DNA from: Clostridiales bacterium
GTDB lineage: Bacteria; Bacillota; Clostridia; Christensenellales; Aristaeellaceae
Length of the DNA: 64,000 nt
Assembly: GCA_004556395.1 (NCBI GenBank)
Contig: SFHK01000002.1
Location: 18,495-82,494 of the forward strand
Direction: 5' to 3'
Shown: positions 14,758 to 23,158 of the stretch, one piece after another
Position numbering within the stretch: the first letter of the stretch is position 1
Layout of the letters: the number at the start of each line of letters is the position of its first letter
Notes under the pieces: model-generated
What the model saw: only the letters and a program-made list of their open reading frames with translations
What the model was told of the DNA's origin: nothing
Databases searched by the model: none
Translations under genes and position numbers: made by a program

Positions 14758-16937
14758 TAATGCCTCCCGTCTCCGGGCTTCATGAACATCAGCCGGAGGG
14801 AATTGGCCACCACCAGGATGGTGGACGAGTTGTGCAGAAGCGCGCTCATCATGACCGAGATGCCGCTCGCTGCGCCCAGAATCAGGCCGACCGAGTTGAT
14901 GGCGATGACCAGCGCGAAGTTCTGATGCACGATGCGCATCGTCGCGCGCGCAAGCCGCCGCAGCTCGGGAATCATCATCGGGTCGTCGCGGTTGATGATC
15001 ACGTCGCTGGTTTCCATGGCGATGTCCGTGGACTTGCTGCCCATGGAAATGCCGACGTCCGCGTAGGCAAGCGCGGGCGCGTCGTTGATGCCGTCGCCGA
15101 CCATCACCACGCCGTTGCCCTGCACCTGAAGCTTCAGCACCGCTTCGGCCTTCTGCTCCGGCAGCAGCTGCGCGCGATAGCTGTCCGCGCCGACCTGCTC
15201 CGCCACGACGCGCGCCTGCGATTCCATATCGCCCGTCAGAAGCTCAATGTCGCCCACGCCGTCGTAGCGCAGGCTGTTGATCGCGCGGCGCACGTTTTCG
15301 CGTGGGCTGTCCATGGCGTACAGTACGGCGATGATCTCGCGGTCGACGCTCACGTAGTTGGGAATCATGCTGGTGTCGGCCGGCAGGGAAGAAGCGGCGC
15401 TCGCGCCGTTTTCCTTCATATATTCCAGATTGCCCACGCGCACGGTCTTTTCGCCCACGCGCGTGCGGCTGCCGCGGGATACCTCCGTCACCACGTCCGC
15501 GTGCGGAAGCGGCTCCGCGCCGAGCTGGCGGCCATAGCGCATGATCGCGCCCGCCAGCGGGTGCGTGCTGGTTTCCTCCGCGGCCATGGCGTAGGAAAGC
15601 ACGTCCTTCAGCGTCATGTCGTCCTTCAGCAGAACGGCGGAGACGATGCGCGGCTTGCCCTCGGTGATGGTGCCGGTCTTGTCCAGCAGCACGGTGTTGG
15701 CGCGGCTCATCTGCTCGATGAACGTGCCGCCCTTGATCAGCACGCCCTGCCGCACGGCGGTGTTGATCGCCGCCGAGAAGGCCGTGGCCGTGGACAGCTT
15801 GATGCCGCAGGAGTAGTCGATTACCAGCATCTTGAGCGCCTTCTGCGGGTTTCGCGTGACCAGCCACACGGAAAGGCACAGCAGGAAGTTGAGCGGCACC
15901 AGATAGTTCGAGAACTTGTCCGCGTAGCGCTGAATGGGCGCTTTCTTCAGCTCGCTGGCTTCCACCATGCCCACGATGCGGGAAATGACCGTCTGGTCGC
16001 CGACCTTGGCCGCCTGCACGCGCAGGTTTCCGCTCTTGACGACCGTGCCCGCGAAGACCTCGTCGCCCTCGCGCTTTTCAACGGGCACGAATTCGCCCGT
16101 GATGGGGCTCTGGTCTACGACGGCCGCGCCGGAAACGACCTTGCCGTCGACGGAGATTTTTTCGCCCGTGTGAACGGCGATCGTGTCGCCCGCATGAATC
16201 TGATTCATGGGGCGGCGTTCCAGCTTTCCGTCCGGCATGACCTTCCAAGCCTCGCCCTCGTCGGCAGACAGCATTTTCTTGATGGAGGAGCGCGTGCGCT
16301 CGATCGTGTAGGAGGTCATCAGCTCCGCGAGATCGGACAGCGCGAGGATCATCAGCGCGGAATGCGCGTTGCCCAGCAGCAGACTGGCCACGATGGACGT
16401 AACCGTCAGAAAGTCCGCGTTGGGACGATGCTCGCGCCGCAGACCCTCCCACGCGCTCTTCGCCATCGGCGCGGAAAGGCCGAGGCTGGCAAGCGCTTCC
16501 AGCGAGGAGAAGTTCGCCAGCGCGCCGCCCAGCAGCGGCGCGGGGAACAGCGTGTTGCCCAGCACCAGCGCGCCGGCGTTTACCGCCAGCCGCTTCGCCA
16601 GACGCGCGGTGGTCATGGGCGCTTCGGCGGGCGCCTCGTTGTTTTCTGAATGGCGCGTGCGCAGGGCGGTCATCGCGTGCCGCGCGAGCACCAGATCAAC
16701 CTGCTCGGCAAGCTCGTGCGCGTCCAGCATATTGCCGTCGTATTGCAGCAGAATGCCGCCGGTGCAGGCCGTGACCCGCGCCAGACGGACGCCGGGCAGC
16801 CTTGCCAGCTCCGCGGCGATTTCGCCGCTCTGTTCCTTCAGATATTTCAGCCCCGATGCGGCCAGACGCAGACGGCCGGGCAGATTGTGCATCACGTGGC
16901 TCTTCATCAGTTCTTCCTGATTGACGTTTCCAACCAT
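14757..16937 (-). CDS. Heavy-metal P-type ATPase, FezB-like (P1B-6 candidate)
   Basis: The 726-residue protein from the ATG at 16937 (AAGGGTAAGC upstream) has an N-terminal HMA-like domain without CxxC and with LPGRLRL at residues 19-25. Membrane helices follow, then the actuator TGE (280-282). The ion-binding helix has SCG (376-378) where copper pumps have CPC. The phosphorylation motif DKTGT is at 419-423, HP at 459-460, and the hinge GDGINDAP lies near the end. Ferrosome ATPases (FezB) are P1B-6 pumps reported to carry an arginine-rich N-terminal motif and to load iron into membrane-bound granules. The SCG motif, the missing CxxC and the partner genes fit this, but metal specificity is inferred. 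An alternative ATG at 16907 also has an AGGAAG site. Confidence 0.8.
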   Translation of the reverse strand: MVGNVNQEELMKSHVMHNLPGRLRLAASGLKYLKEQSGEIAAELARLPGVRLARVTACTGGILLQYDGNMLDAHELAEQVDLVLARHAMTALRTRHSENNEAPAEAPMTTARLAKRLAVNAGALVLGNTLFPAPLLGGALANFSSLEALASLGLSAPMAKSAWEGLRREHRPNADFLTVTSIVASLLLGNAHSALMILALSDLAELMTSYTIERTRSSIKKMLSADEGEAWKVMPDGKLERRPMNQIHAGDTIAVHTGEKISVDGKVVSGAAVVDQSPITGEFVPVEKREGDEVFAGTVVKSGNLRVQAAKVGDQTVISRIVGMVEASELKKAPIQRYADKFSNYLVPLNFLLCLSVWLVTRNPQKALKMLVIDYSCGIKLSTATAFSAAINTAVRQGVLIKGGTFIEQMSRANTVLLDKTGTITEGKPRIVSAVLLKDDMTLKDVLSYAMAAEETSTHPLAGAIMRYGRQLGAEPLPHADVVTEVSRGSRTRVGEKTVRVGNLEYMKENGASAASSLPADTSMIPNYVSVDREIIAVLYAMDSPRENVRRAINSLRYDGVGDIELLTGDMESQARVVAEQVGADSYRAQLLPEQKAEAVLKLQVQGNGVVMVGDGINDAPALAYADVGISMGSKSTDIAMETSDVIINRDDPMMIPELRRLARATMRIVHQNFALVIAINSVGLILGAASGISVMMSALLHNSSTILVVANSLRLMFMKPGDGRH

Positions 16938-16939
16938 GC

Positions 16940-17326
16940 TTACCCTTCTTTTTGTTGCGGAAGCCGCAGAATCAGGCGCTTGCGCACGAGCGCTTCCAGC
17001 TCCGATTCGTCGGCGTCCTTCCACAGGTCTTCCTTCGAAATTCGGATTCCCTCGTCCACCACGATGTCCACCCATTTCAGAATGGCGCGGGACGAGGTGA
17101 TCTCGGTATCATAGCGAATCAGCACCGTGCCGATGCGCGGGTTGATTTCCGCGTCCGAGACGCCGGGCAGAAGCCGCAGAACGTCGCGGATGTAGTGCAG
17201 ATAGGGCGCCGCTTCCTTGGGAAGCAGGCGGTATTTCCCGAAGCTCAGCCGCAGCCGACCCGGAAGATTGCACTCGATGCCGGGCTTGAGACAGAGCCGC
17301 AGGAACGTTTCTTCCAGCTTATTCAT
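16940..17326 (-). CDS. HMA-like protein with PGRLRL motif
   Basis: The 128-residue soluble-looking protein has NLPGRLRLSFGKYRLLPKE near residue 20. An HMA-like fold follows (YIRDVLRLLPGVSDAEINPR, GTVLIRYDTEITSSRAILKW) without the CxxC metal motif. The same arrangement forms the N terminus of the ATPase encoded two bases downstream, so this may be a separated copy of that domain. The C-terminal 35 residues are charged and helical. Its start lies inside the previous gene (8-base overlap). Confidence 0.7.
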   Translation of the reverse strand: MNKLEETFLRLCLKPGIECNLPGRLRLSFGKYRLLPKEAAPYLHYIRDVLRLLPGVSDAEINPRIGTVLIRYDTEITSSRAILKWVDIVVDEGIRISKEDLWKDADESELEALVRKRLILRLPQQKEG

Positions 17327-17891
17327 AGCCGTGCGCTCCCAGGAGGCCGGACGCCCACCACAAAAGCGTAAGCGCGCCCGGCATCGCCCAGCCGATTTTC
17401 GCCCGACTGCGCAGCGCCGCGACGGTCAGAATGCCGGCCGCCAGCGTTTTCGCGTCCACAAGGCCGCCGGTCGCGTCCAAAACGCCTGCGTTTATGGCGC
17501 TCATCAGCGTGCGCAGTCCCTCGCGAAGCTTTCCGGCCGGAACGGCGGAAGCCTTTTCATCCAGCCCCATCAGCTTCATCGCCGCGCCCATCACCACCGG
17601 CGCCTGCACGGCGGCTTCATCATAGAGAATCAGCACGGAGCCCGTGCGCGGTTCAATATCAACCCGGCGAATGACGCCCGTGCTTTCAAGCTGCGTCTTC
17701 ATCTGCTCCGCCTGCGCGCGCGCGTCGGAAACGGCGGGCATGTACAGGCGCATCCGCCCCGGAAGGCTGGCGCGCACCTCCGCAAGGCCGCGGAAAGAGG
17801 GGAGCTTCATTCGATTGCGCGTTTGTTTCTTTGGCAGCGCCGCCGCGGCGCCCGCAGCCAGTGCCGCCCACAGAAAGCCGTTCACATTCAT
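17319..17891 (-). CDS. PGRMRL-motif membrane protein, first gene of the ferrosome-like operon
   Basis: The protein of up to 190 residues has an N-terminal hydrophobic stretch (GFLWAALAAGAAAAL), then SLPGRMRLYMP at about residue 43. An HMA-like domain lacking CxxC follows (VIRRVDIEPRTGSVLILYDE), with C-terminal hydrophobic segments ending LTLLWWASGLLGAHGYE. The ATG at 17891 lies only one base after GGAGG. The in-frame GTG at 17885 is seven bases away and is the better start. The gene is the first after the promoter/palindrome at 17902-17987. It could be a scaffold or membrane-shaping partner of the ATPase; FezA-like is a guess. Confidence 0.65.
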   Translation of the reverse strand: MNVNGFLWAALAAGAAAALPKKQTRNRMKLPSFRGLAEVRASLPGRMRLYMPAVSDARAQAEQMKTQLESTGVIRRVDIEPRTGSVLILYDEAAVQAPVVMGAAMKLMGLDEKASAVPAGKLREGLRTLMSAINAGVLDATGGLVDAKTLAAGILTVAALRSRAKIGWAMPGALTLLWWASGLLGAHGYE

Positions 17892-17901
17892 CCCTCCAAA
17901 A

Positions 17902-17987
17902 GTTAGATATGGCTAACTCTGGCATAAAATTATTGGTAAAAGATCTCTTACCACCCACTATTTTATCACATCGCGGAGTTTTGTCAA
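17902..17987 (-). promoter_or_regulatory. Promoter, inverted repeat and GTTAG palindrome (copy C, ferrosome-like operon)
   Basis: On the minus strand, TTGACA (17982-17987) and TAAAAT (17960-17965) have a 16-base spacer. They are followed by the inverted repeat TGGTAAAAGATCTCTTACCA (17934-17953) and, 16 bases on, GTTAGATATGGCTAAC (17902-17917). The palindrome lies between the promoter and the start codon. It has the TTAGR-N4-Y(C)TAA look of DtxR-family half-sites. Confidence 0.75.
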
Positions 17988-18052
17988 GAATTGCGGGGTT
18001 TATTTTCTTGTTTAAGAAGAGTGGGAATTCGGACGATTGCCGTATGTCAGGG

Positions 18053-18082
18053 TTGCAAAGCAGGGCGGGGAGGTGGTATGAT
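18053..18082 (+). promoter_or_regulatory. Promoter of the SNF2-like helicase
   Basis: TTGCAA (18053-18058) and TATGAT (18077-18082) have an 18-base spacer. Confidence 0.55.
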
Positions 18083-18136
18083 AGAAATAGAAGAAACGGC
18101 GCGGCTCGGGCGGCGCATGAGAACGGGGGAGAACCG

Positions 18137-20875
18137 GTGGCGCAGACGTTTACATCGAAGGATGCGAAGCTTTTGATTCAGAGGCATGAACAGCTTTCGG
18201 AGCAGCTGGAAGAGATATGCGCGCTGTCAGACGAGAAAAAGGCGGGCGCGGTTCGGCGAATCAATGAGCTTCTGCTGAAGGATGCGTTCGCGGATTTTGC
18301 GCGGAAGGAGCTTGAAAAGGGAGAGGCGCAGGAAGCGCTTCCGTCCGCGCTGCAGCCGCTGGCGGAGGGCGTGTACGGGTATGTCCAGTCCGTGCCGATT
18401 TCTGGAACCGGCAGGCAGCTGATTCAGGAATATGAGGAAAGAATTCAGCGCGAGAAGGCGCGGCTGAAGCCCGCGACGGGCGGGCTTCGGTGGCTGTTCG
18501 CATCCTCGGGGAGCAAGGCGGGCGCGGAGGAAGCCTATCGGTTTCTGCGCACGGCGGCGCAGGGAACGTATGCGCGCGAGGTAGAGTCGCTTTCGCGGCA
18601 GATGGAAGCGCTGGAACGGACAGACCGGCAGGCGGCGCTCGCGAACTTTCAAGGCAGGCGTTCCGATTATCGGGAGATTCTGCGGGACATGCTGCCCAAC
18701 GCCGAGCAGGCGGGGCGGCCGGTGTCGCGCGTGTCGCGGCTGCTTGAAAAGAGTCGGGCGCTGCAGGGCGAGATCGCATCGGCGCACGGCGCTGTCGATG
18801 CGATGGCGGGAGCAATCAGGGCTGCCGTCGACCGTCTGCTCGCGTCCACGTCGCTGGAGCTTCTGAAGAGCGTGCCCGTGGAGGAAATCGGGCGCGAGCA
18901 GTCAGGCATTCGCTTCAAGGCGTTGCGCGACAACGGCTATGAGACGGTGGCGGACGTGTATTGCGCGACGCAGGCGCAGCTTGAAAGCGTGCGCGGCATC
19001 AGCGAGGAAGGCTCGTGGCTGATCAAGAAATGCGCGCGGGAATATGCCGAGCGGGTCACAGCGAACACGAAAATCCGGCTTTCGGCGGACGATCGGACGC
19101 CGGACGCGACAAGGCTGGTCTCGGCAATCTGCGATTACCGGCGGAGAAGCGCAATCGTCGACTCGCTGGACGAAGCGACGCGCGCGGAGAAGGGAAAGGC
19201 CGAGCGCGCGATAGAAACGCTTCAGACCATTGGAAACGGTGTTCCGTGGGCGTTTATGGACGTCGCCGAAAGGCAGAAATGCATCGAGGACGAGCGGTAT
19301 CTGACGCGGCTTCAGACGGGCGCGTATGCGCAGGCCGTCGAAACGTGCACGCAGGGGCTGGCGGCGCTGCGGGACGCGGACGCGAAAACGGCGTGGGAGG
19401 ACTTTTCCCGAAACAGCATCGCCTACTACAATGTGCTGGAAACGCTCGTGCCCGGCGTACTCGGAAACGACGATACGCGCTACGGTCTTCCGGAGGAGCT
19501 GGCGCGGGAGATTCAGGACGAGTGCTTCTTCCCGGAGGGGCTGAGGTGCGAGCTGCGCCGGTATCAGGAATGGGGCGTAAAGTACATTCTGCATCAGGAG
19601 CGCGTGCTGCTGGGCGACGAAATGGGTCTGGGAAAGACCGTGCAGGCGATTGCGGCGATGGTTTCCCTGCGAAATACCGGCGCGACGCGCTTCATGGTGG
19701 TGTGCCCGGCCAGCGTTCTGCCCAACTGGTGCAAGGAAATCGGGCAGAAAAGCCGCCTGCGTGCGATCAAGGTTCACGGCACGGGGCGCATGAGCGCGTT
19801 CCGCGAATGGCAGAAGAGCGGCGGTGTGGCCGTGACAAACTTCGAAACGACGGGCTATCTGAAGCTGGAGGACGACTTCGCGTTCGACATGCTGATCGTC
19901 GACGAAGCGCATTACATCAAGAATAACGAAGCGCGGCGCACGAAAAACGTGAACGCCCTCGGCGAGCACGCAAAGCGCATCCTGTTCATGACGGGCACGG
20001 CGCTGGAAAACAAGGTGGACGAGATGATCGCACTGGTTCAGGTGCTGCGGCCGGAGGTGGCTTCGCAGCTGCGCGGGCTTGCGTTCATGGCCGCCGCGCC
20101 GCAGTTTCGGGAGAAGGTCGCGCCGGTGTACTATCGCCGCAAGCGCGAGGACGTGCTGACGGAGCTTCCGGAGCTGATTGAAAAAGAGGAATGGTGCGCG
20201 CTTCTGCCGGAGGAAAAGAAAATCTATCAGTCCTCCCTGCGGAAAAAGCGCTATATGGAGATTCGGCGCGTATCGTGGAACGCGGACGACCTGAACGCTT
20301 CCTGCAAGGCCAACCGGCTGAAGGAGCTTGTGGAGGAAGCCGCGGAGGATGGGCGCAAGGTCATCGTGTTTTCGTTCTTTCTGGAAACGATCGCGGCGGT
20401 GCGGGCGTGTCTCGGCGAGCGCTGCCTTCCGCAGATCAACGGCTCCATTCCGCCGCAGCGCAGGCAGGAGATCATCGACGAATTCGAGCGCGCGCCCGCG
20501 GGCGCGGTGCTGCCCGCGCAGATTCAGTCCGGCGGCACGGGGCTCAACATTCAGGCGGCGAGCGTCGTCATCCTGTGCGAGCCGCAGCTGAAGCCGTCCA
20601 TCGAAAATCAGGCGATTTCCCGCGCCTACCGCATGGGGCAGGCGCGCAACGTGCTGGTGTATCGGCTTTTGTGCGAGAAGAGCATCGACGAGCGGGTTAT
20701 GGAGCTGCTCGAGGAAAAGCAGAAGGTCTTCGACGCGTTTGCGGATGAATCCGTCTCCGCCGACGCGACGCAGAAGAAGGAAGCCGAGATCGACGACAAG
20801 ACGTTCGGGACGCTCGTCAACGAGGAAATCGAGCGCATAAACGCGGAGAACGCGGCGCGGCAGGAGGGAGCGTAA
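18137..20875 (+). CDS. SNF2-family DEAH-box helicase with helix-hairpin-helix region
   Basis: The protein has about 912 residues from a GTG at 18137 (GGGGGAGAACCG upstream); the longer open frame lacks a better start. The N-terminal half is helical and includes a helix-hairpin-helix-like stretch (GIRFKALRDNGYETVADVYC then LESVRGISEEGSWLIKKCA). The C-terminal half is a full SNF2 motor with LLGDEMGLGKTVQ (Walker A), DEAHYIKN (motif II), MTGTALENK (motif III), SGGTGLNI (motif V) and QAISRAYRMGQ (motif VI). Bacterial SNF2 proteins translocate on double-stranded DNA, in repair, transcription recycling or defence. No nuclease or methylase gene lies beside it, so a defence role is not supported. It ends in a region convergent with a small membrane-protein gene. 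Confidence 0.85.
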   Translation: MAQTFTSKDAKLLIQRHEQLSEQLEEICALSDEKKAGAVRRINELLLKDAFADFARKELEKGEAQEALPSALQPLAEGVYGYVQSVPISGTGRQLIQEYEERIQREKARLKPATGGLRWLFASSGSKAGAEEAYRFLRTAAQGTYAREVESLSRQMEALERTDRQAALANFQGRRSDYREILRDMLPNAEQAGRPVSRVSRLLEKSRALQGEIASAHGAVDAMAGAIRAAVDRLLASTSLELLKSVPVEEIGREQSGIRFKALRDNGYETVADVYCATQAQLESVRGISEEGSWLIKKCAREYAERVTANTKIRLSADDRTPDATRLVSAICDYRRRSAIVDSLDEATRAEKGKAERAIETLQTIGNGVPWAFMDVAERQKCIEDERYLTRLQTGAYAQAVETCTQGLAALRDADAKTAWEDFSRNSIAYYNVLETLVPGVLGNDDTRYGLPEELAREIQDECFFPEGLRCELRRYQEWGVKYILHQERVLLGDEMGLGKTVQAIAAMVSLRNTGATRFMVVCPASVLPNWCKEIGQKSRLRAIKVHGTGRMSAFREWQKSGGVAVTNFETTGYLKLEDDFAFDMLIVDEAHYIKNNEARRTKNVNALGEHAKRILFMTGTALENKVDEMIALVQVLRPEVASQLRGLAFMAAAPQFREKVAPVYYRRKREDVLTELPELIEKEEWCALLPEEKKIYQSSLRKKRYMEIRRVSWNADDLNASCKANRLKELVEEAAEDGRKVIVFSFFLETIAAVRACLGERCLPQINGSIPPQRRQEIIDEFERAPAGAVLPAQIQSGGTGLNIQAASVVILCEPQLKPSIENQAISRAYRMGQARNVLVYRLLCEKSIDERVMELLEEKQKVFDAFADESVSADATQKKEAEIDDKTFGTLVNEEIERINAENAARQEGA

Positions 20876-20931
20876 AATGCTGAGGGGCTTCAGCTTTGTG
20901 GACGATGCGGTTCTGACGCGCGGCGTGCGCG

Positions 20932-21285
20932 TCAGCCCTCCGGCGAGATCCAGTGCGTCAGGAAGCCGAGGTCTTCGGCGGTAACCTCCTCGCAGACGAC
21001 GCAGAACGGGATTTTGTTTCCAACGTAGAACACAAAGGCCAGCACGAGGGTTGAGGCAATCCACGTTATGAGAATGGCTTTTCCGCGGCGGCGGTTGCAC
21101 AGTGCGATGACGGAGCAGATGACGAACGCGATGGCGGCGTCGATGCAGAGAAGCGTCCCGCATTCGTTGTGCGCGCCCTCATCGTAGTAGGTTTCGAGAT
21201 TGAAATACAGTAAGGCCAGCATGGCGAGCGGAATTAAGCACAGGAAGAAGATGACGAAAAACTTTTTCAGCGAAAACGTTTTCAT
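20932..21285 (-). CDS. Small membrane protein, unknown
   Basis: The 117-residue protein has three predicted membrane helices (FFVIFFLCLIPLAMLALLYF, CIDAAIAFVICSVIALC, and ILITWIASTLVLAFVFYVG). A CVVCEE motif lies near the C terminus. The ATG at 21285 follows GAAGGAGAATTTTGCC. Its 3' end faces the helicase gene, with an inverted repeat (CTGACGCGC-N3-GTGCGCGTCAG) between them. No family is recognised. Confidence 0.6.
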   Translation of the reverse strand: MKTFSLKKFFVIFFLCLIPLAMLALLYFNLETYYDEGAHNECGTLLCIDAAIAFVICSVIALCNRRRGKAILITWIASTLVLAFVFYVGNKIPFCVVCEEVTAEDLGFLTHWISPEG

Positions 21286-21369
21286 GGCAAAATTCTCCTT
21301 CGTAATGTTGAGAGAAGTTTACCACGGATGCGGGAAAATGTCAAATTGCTGATAATATGCGCTTTGGCG

Positions 21370-21398
21370 TTGCTTTTCGCGGAGGTTTCTGGTATAAT
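21370..21398 (+). promoter_or_regulatory. rnpB promoter
   Basis: TTGCTT (21370-21375) and TATAAT (21393-21398) have a 17-base spacer, seven bases before the RNA. Confidence 0.8.
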
Positions 21399-21404
21399 GC
21401 CTGT

Positions 21405-21758
21405 GTTTGCGAGGTTGCCGGGCGGCCGCAGGCGCTTTACGCGCTTGAGGAAAGTCCGAGCACCGCAGGGCAGGGTGCCGGTGAAATGCCGGCGGAGGCG
21501 ACTTTAGGGAAAGTGCAACAGAGAGATACCGCGAAATCGCGCCCCGCGCGCGACCGCAAGGATGGAAAGGTGAGGTAAGAGCTCACCAGCGGCCTGGCAA
21601 CTTGTCCGCTATGTAAACCCCACCCGGTGCAAGATTGACAGAGACATATGCGGCGGCCCGTCGCGTCTCTTAGACATCGCTTGAGCCTGCTGGCAACTTC
21701 AGGCCCAGATAGATGGCCGCTCAAGACAGAACTCGGCTTACAGACATCGCTCGCAGAC
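21405..21758 (+). ncRNA. rnpB: RNase P RNA (bacterial class A type)
   Basis: The conserved core is present: GAGGAAAGTCCGAGC near the 5' end, GAGGTAAGAGCTCACC in the middle, and ACAGAACTCGGCTTACAG near the 3' end. GTTTGCGAG (21405-21413) and CTCGCAGAC (21750-21758) pair as P1 and set the ends. The RNA is the catalytic subunit that trims the 5' leader from pre-tRNAs. Confidence 0.95.
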
Positions 21759-21760
21759 AC

Positions 21761-21835
21761 ATTTCGGAGGGAGACGCGTTCTTCCTCCGAAATCCTATGA
21801 ATTGGGAAAAGGCCGCGCGGAACGCGGCTTCTTTA
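21761..21835 (+). terminator. Possible terminator region after rnpB
   Basis: Two hairpins follow rnpB: ATTTCGGAGG with CCTCCGAAAT (21761-21793), and GCCGCG with CGCGGC (21812-21828) followed by TTCTTT. The second looks like a weak intrinsic terminator just before the transporter gene. Confidence 0.5.
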
Positions 21836-21851
21836 ATAGGAGGGAACCCGC

Positions 21852-23084
21852 GTGAAGCTCGGCTATAAGCATACGACGCTTGCGTGCTATCTGGGAATGA
21901 TTTCGCAGGCGATCGTGAACAATCTGGCTCCGCTTCTGTTCATCGTCTTCAAGGACGAATTCCGCGTGTCGGACGAACAGCTGGGGCGGCTGATTCTGTT
22001 TAACTTTGGAACGCAGATCGTCGCCGACGTTCTGACGACGCGCTTTGCCGACCGCATGGGCTACCGGCTGACCTCGCGGCTGGCCGAGGCGTTCTGCGCG
22101 GTCGGGCTGATCATGATGGGCATTCTGCCGCGCGTGATGCCCAATTCCTATGCCGGGCTGTGCGTGGCCGCCGTTCTGTACGCGCTGGGCGGCGGGCTGA
22201 TTGAGGTGGTCATCAGTCCGATCATCGAATCGCTGCCGGGCGACGCGAAGGACAAGGCTATGAGCCTCGCGCATTCGTTTTACTGCTGGGGGCAGATGGC
22301 GGTCGTGATCCTCACGACGCTGGCGCTGAAGGTATTCGGACGCGCGGCGTGGGTATACCTGCCGCTGGCGTGGGCGGTGATTCCGGTGGGCAATTTCCTG
22401 CTGTTCCGCTGGGTTCCGCTGATGCCGACCGTGCCGGAGGAAAAGCGCACGCGGATGGGCGAGCTGTTTAAAAACCGCGTGTTCCTCATCGGCATGGTGA
22501 TGATGATCTGCTCCGGTTCCAGCGAAATCGCCATGTCGCAGTGGTCGAGCCTGTTTGTGGAGGAAACGCTGGGCGTGAGCAAGACGGTGGGCGACCTGCT
22601 GGGGCCATGCATGTTCGCGCTGACGATGGCGCTGGGACGCATGTTTTATGGAATCAAGGGCGACAGGATCAATCTGGAACGGATGCTGATGCTTTCCGCC
22701 GGCCTGTGCGTCGTGTGCTACGCGCTGACGGTGTTCGTTCCGGCGCTGACGCTGGTGGGCTGTGCGCTGTGCGGCCTGTCGGTCGCGATCATGTGGCCGG
22801 GCACGCTGTCCGACGGCGCGAAGCGCTTCCCGATGGCGGGCACGGCGCTGTTCGGCCTGTACGCCATCTGCGGCGACATTGGCTGCTCGGTCGGCCCGTG
22901 GCTGACGGGTCTCGTGTCCGACCTGACGCAGAAGAATGAAAGCCTGCTCGCATGGGGTCAGTCGGTCGGCTGGAGCGCGGAAACGCTGGGATTGCGCGTC
23001 GGCCTTCTGTCGGCGACGGTCTTCCCGCTGCTGCTTCTGATCTGCACCCTCCTGCTGGCGCGCAAGCCGAAGGAAAACCGCTGA
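21852..23084 (+). CDS. MFS transporter
   Basis: The 410-residue protein starts with a GTG at 21852 behind TAGGAGGGAAC. It has about twelve hydrophobic segments of a major facilitator. The loop between helices 2 and 3 carries the MFS motif in the form TTRFADRMGYRLTSR. The architecture resembles sugar-type (FucP-like) MFS members, but the substrate is not deducible. It stands alone between rnpB and a bidirectional terminator, and no regulator is adjacent. Confidence 0.82.
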   Translation: MKLGYKHTTLACYLGMISQAIVNNLAPLLFIVFKDEFRVSDEQLGRLILFNFGTQIVADVLTTRFADRMGYRLTSRLAEAFCAVGLIMMGILPRVMPNSYAGLCVAAVLYALGGGLIEVVISPIIESLPGDAKDKAMSLAHSFYCWGQMAVVILTTLALKVFGRAAWVYLPLAWAVIPVGNFLLFRWVPLMPTVPEEKRTRMGELFKNRVFLIGMVMMICSGSSEIAMSQWSSLFVEETLGVSKTVGDLLGPCMFALTMALGRMFYGIKGDRINLERMLMLSAGLCVVCYALTVFVPALTLVGCALCGLSVAIMWPGTLSDGAKRFPMAGTALFGLYAICGDIGCSVGPWLTGLVSDLTQKNESLLAWGQSVGWSAETLGLRVGLLSATVFPLLLLICTLLLARKPKENR

Positions 23085-23091
23085 TCGATTG

Positions 23092-23138
23092 AAAAACTGC
23101 CCCGAACGGTTTAATGCGAGCCGTTCGGGGCAGTTTTC
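23092..23138. terminator. Bidirectional terminator between the MFS gene and the lipoprotein gene
   Basis: AAAACTGCCCCGAACGG pairs with CCGTTCGGGGCAGTTTT. It has T runs in both directions and serves two convergent genes. Confidence 0.92.
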
Positions 23139-23158
23139 ACAGCGGAATGGGTTTAAAA

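Noticed and set aside
18137..20875. SNF2 helicase as part of a phage-defence system
   Set aside because: No nuclease, methylase, protease or other defence gene is adjacent. The neighbours are the ferrosome-like operon and rnpB.
20877..20987. Short frame starting MLRGFSFVDDAVLTRG right after the helicase gene
   Set aside because: It has a good ribosome binding site and couples to the helicase stop, but it runs out after about 35 codons into the 3' end of the opposite membrane-protein gene. It is probably chance or a tiny remnant.
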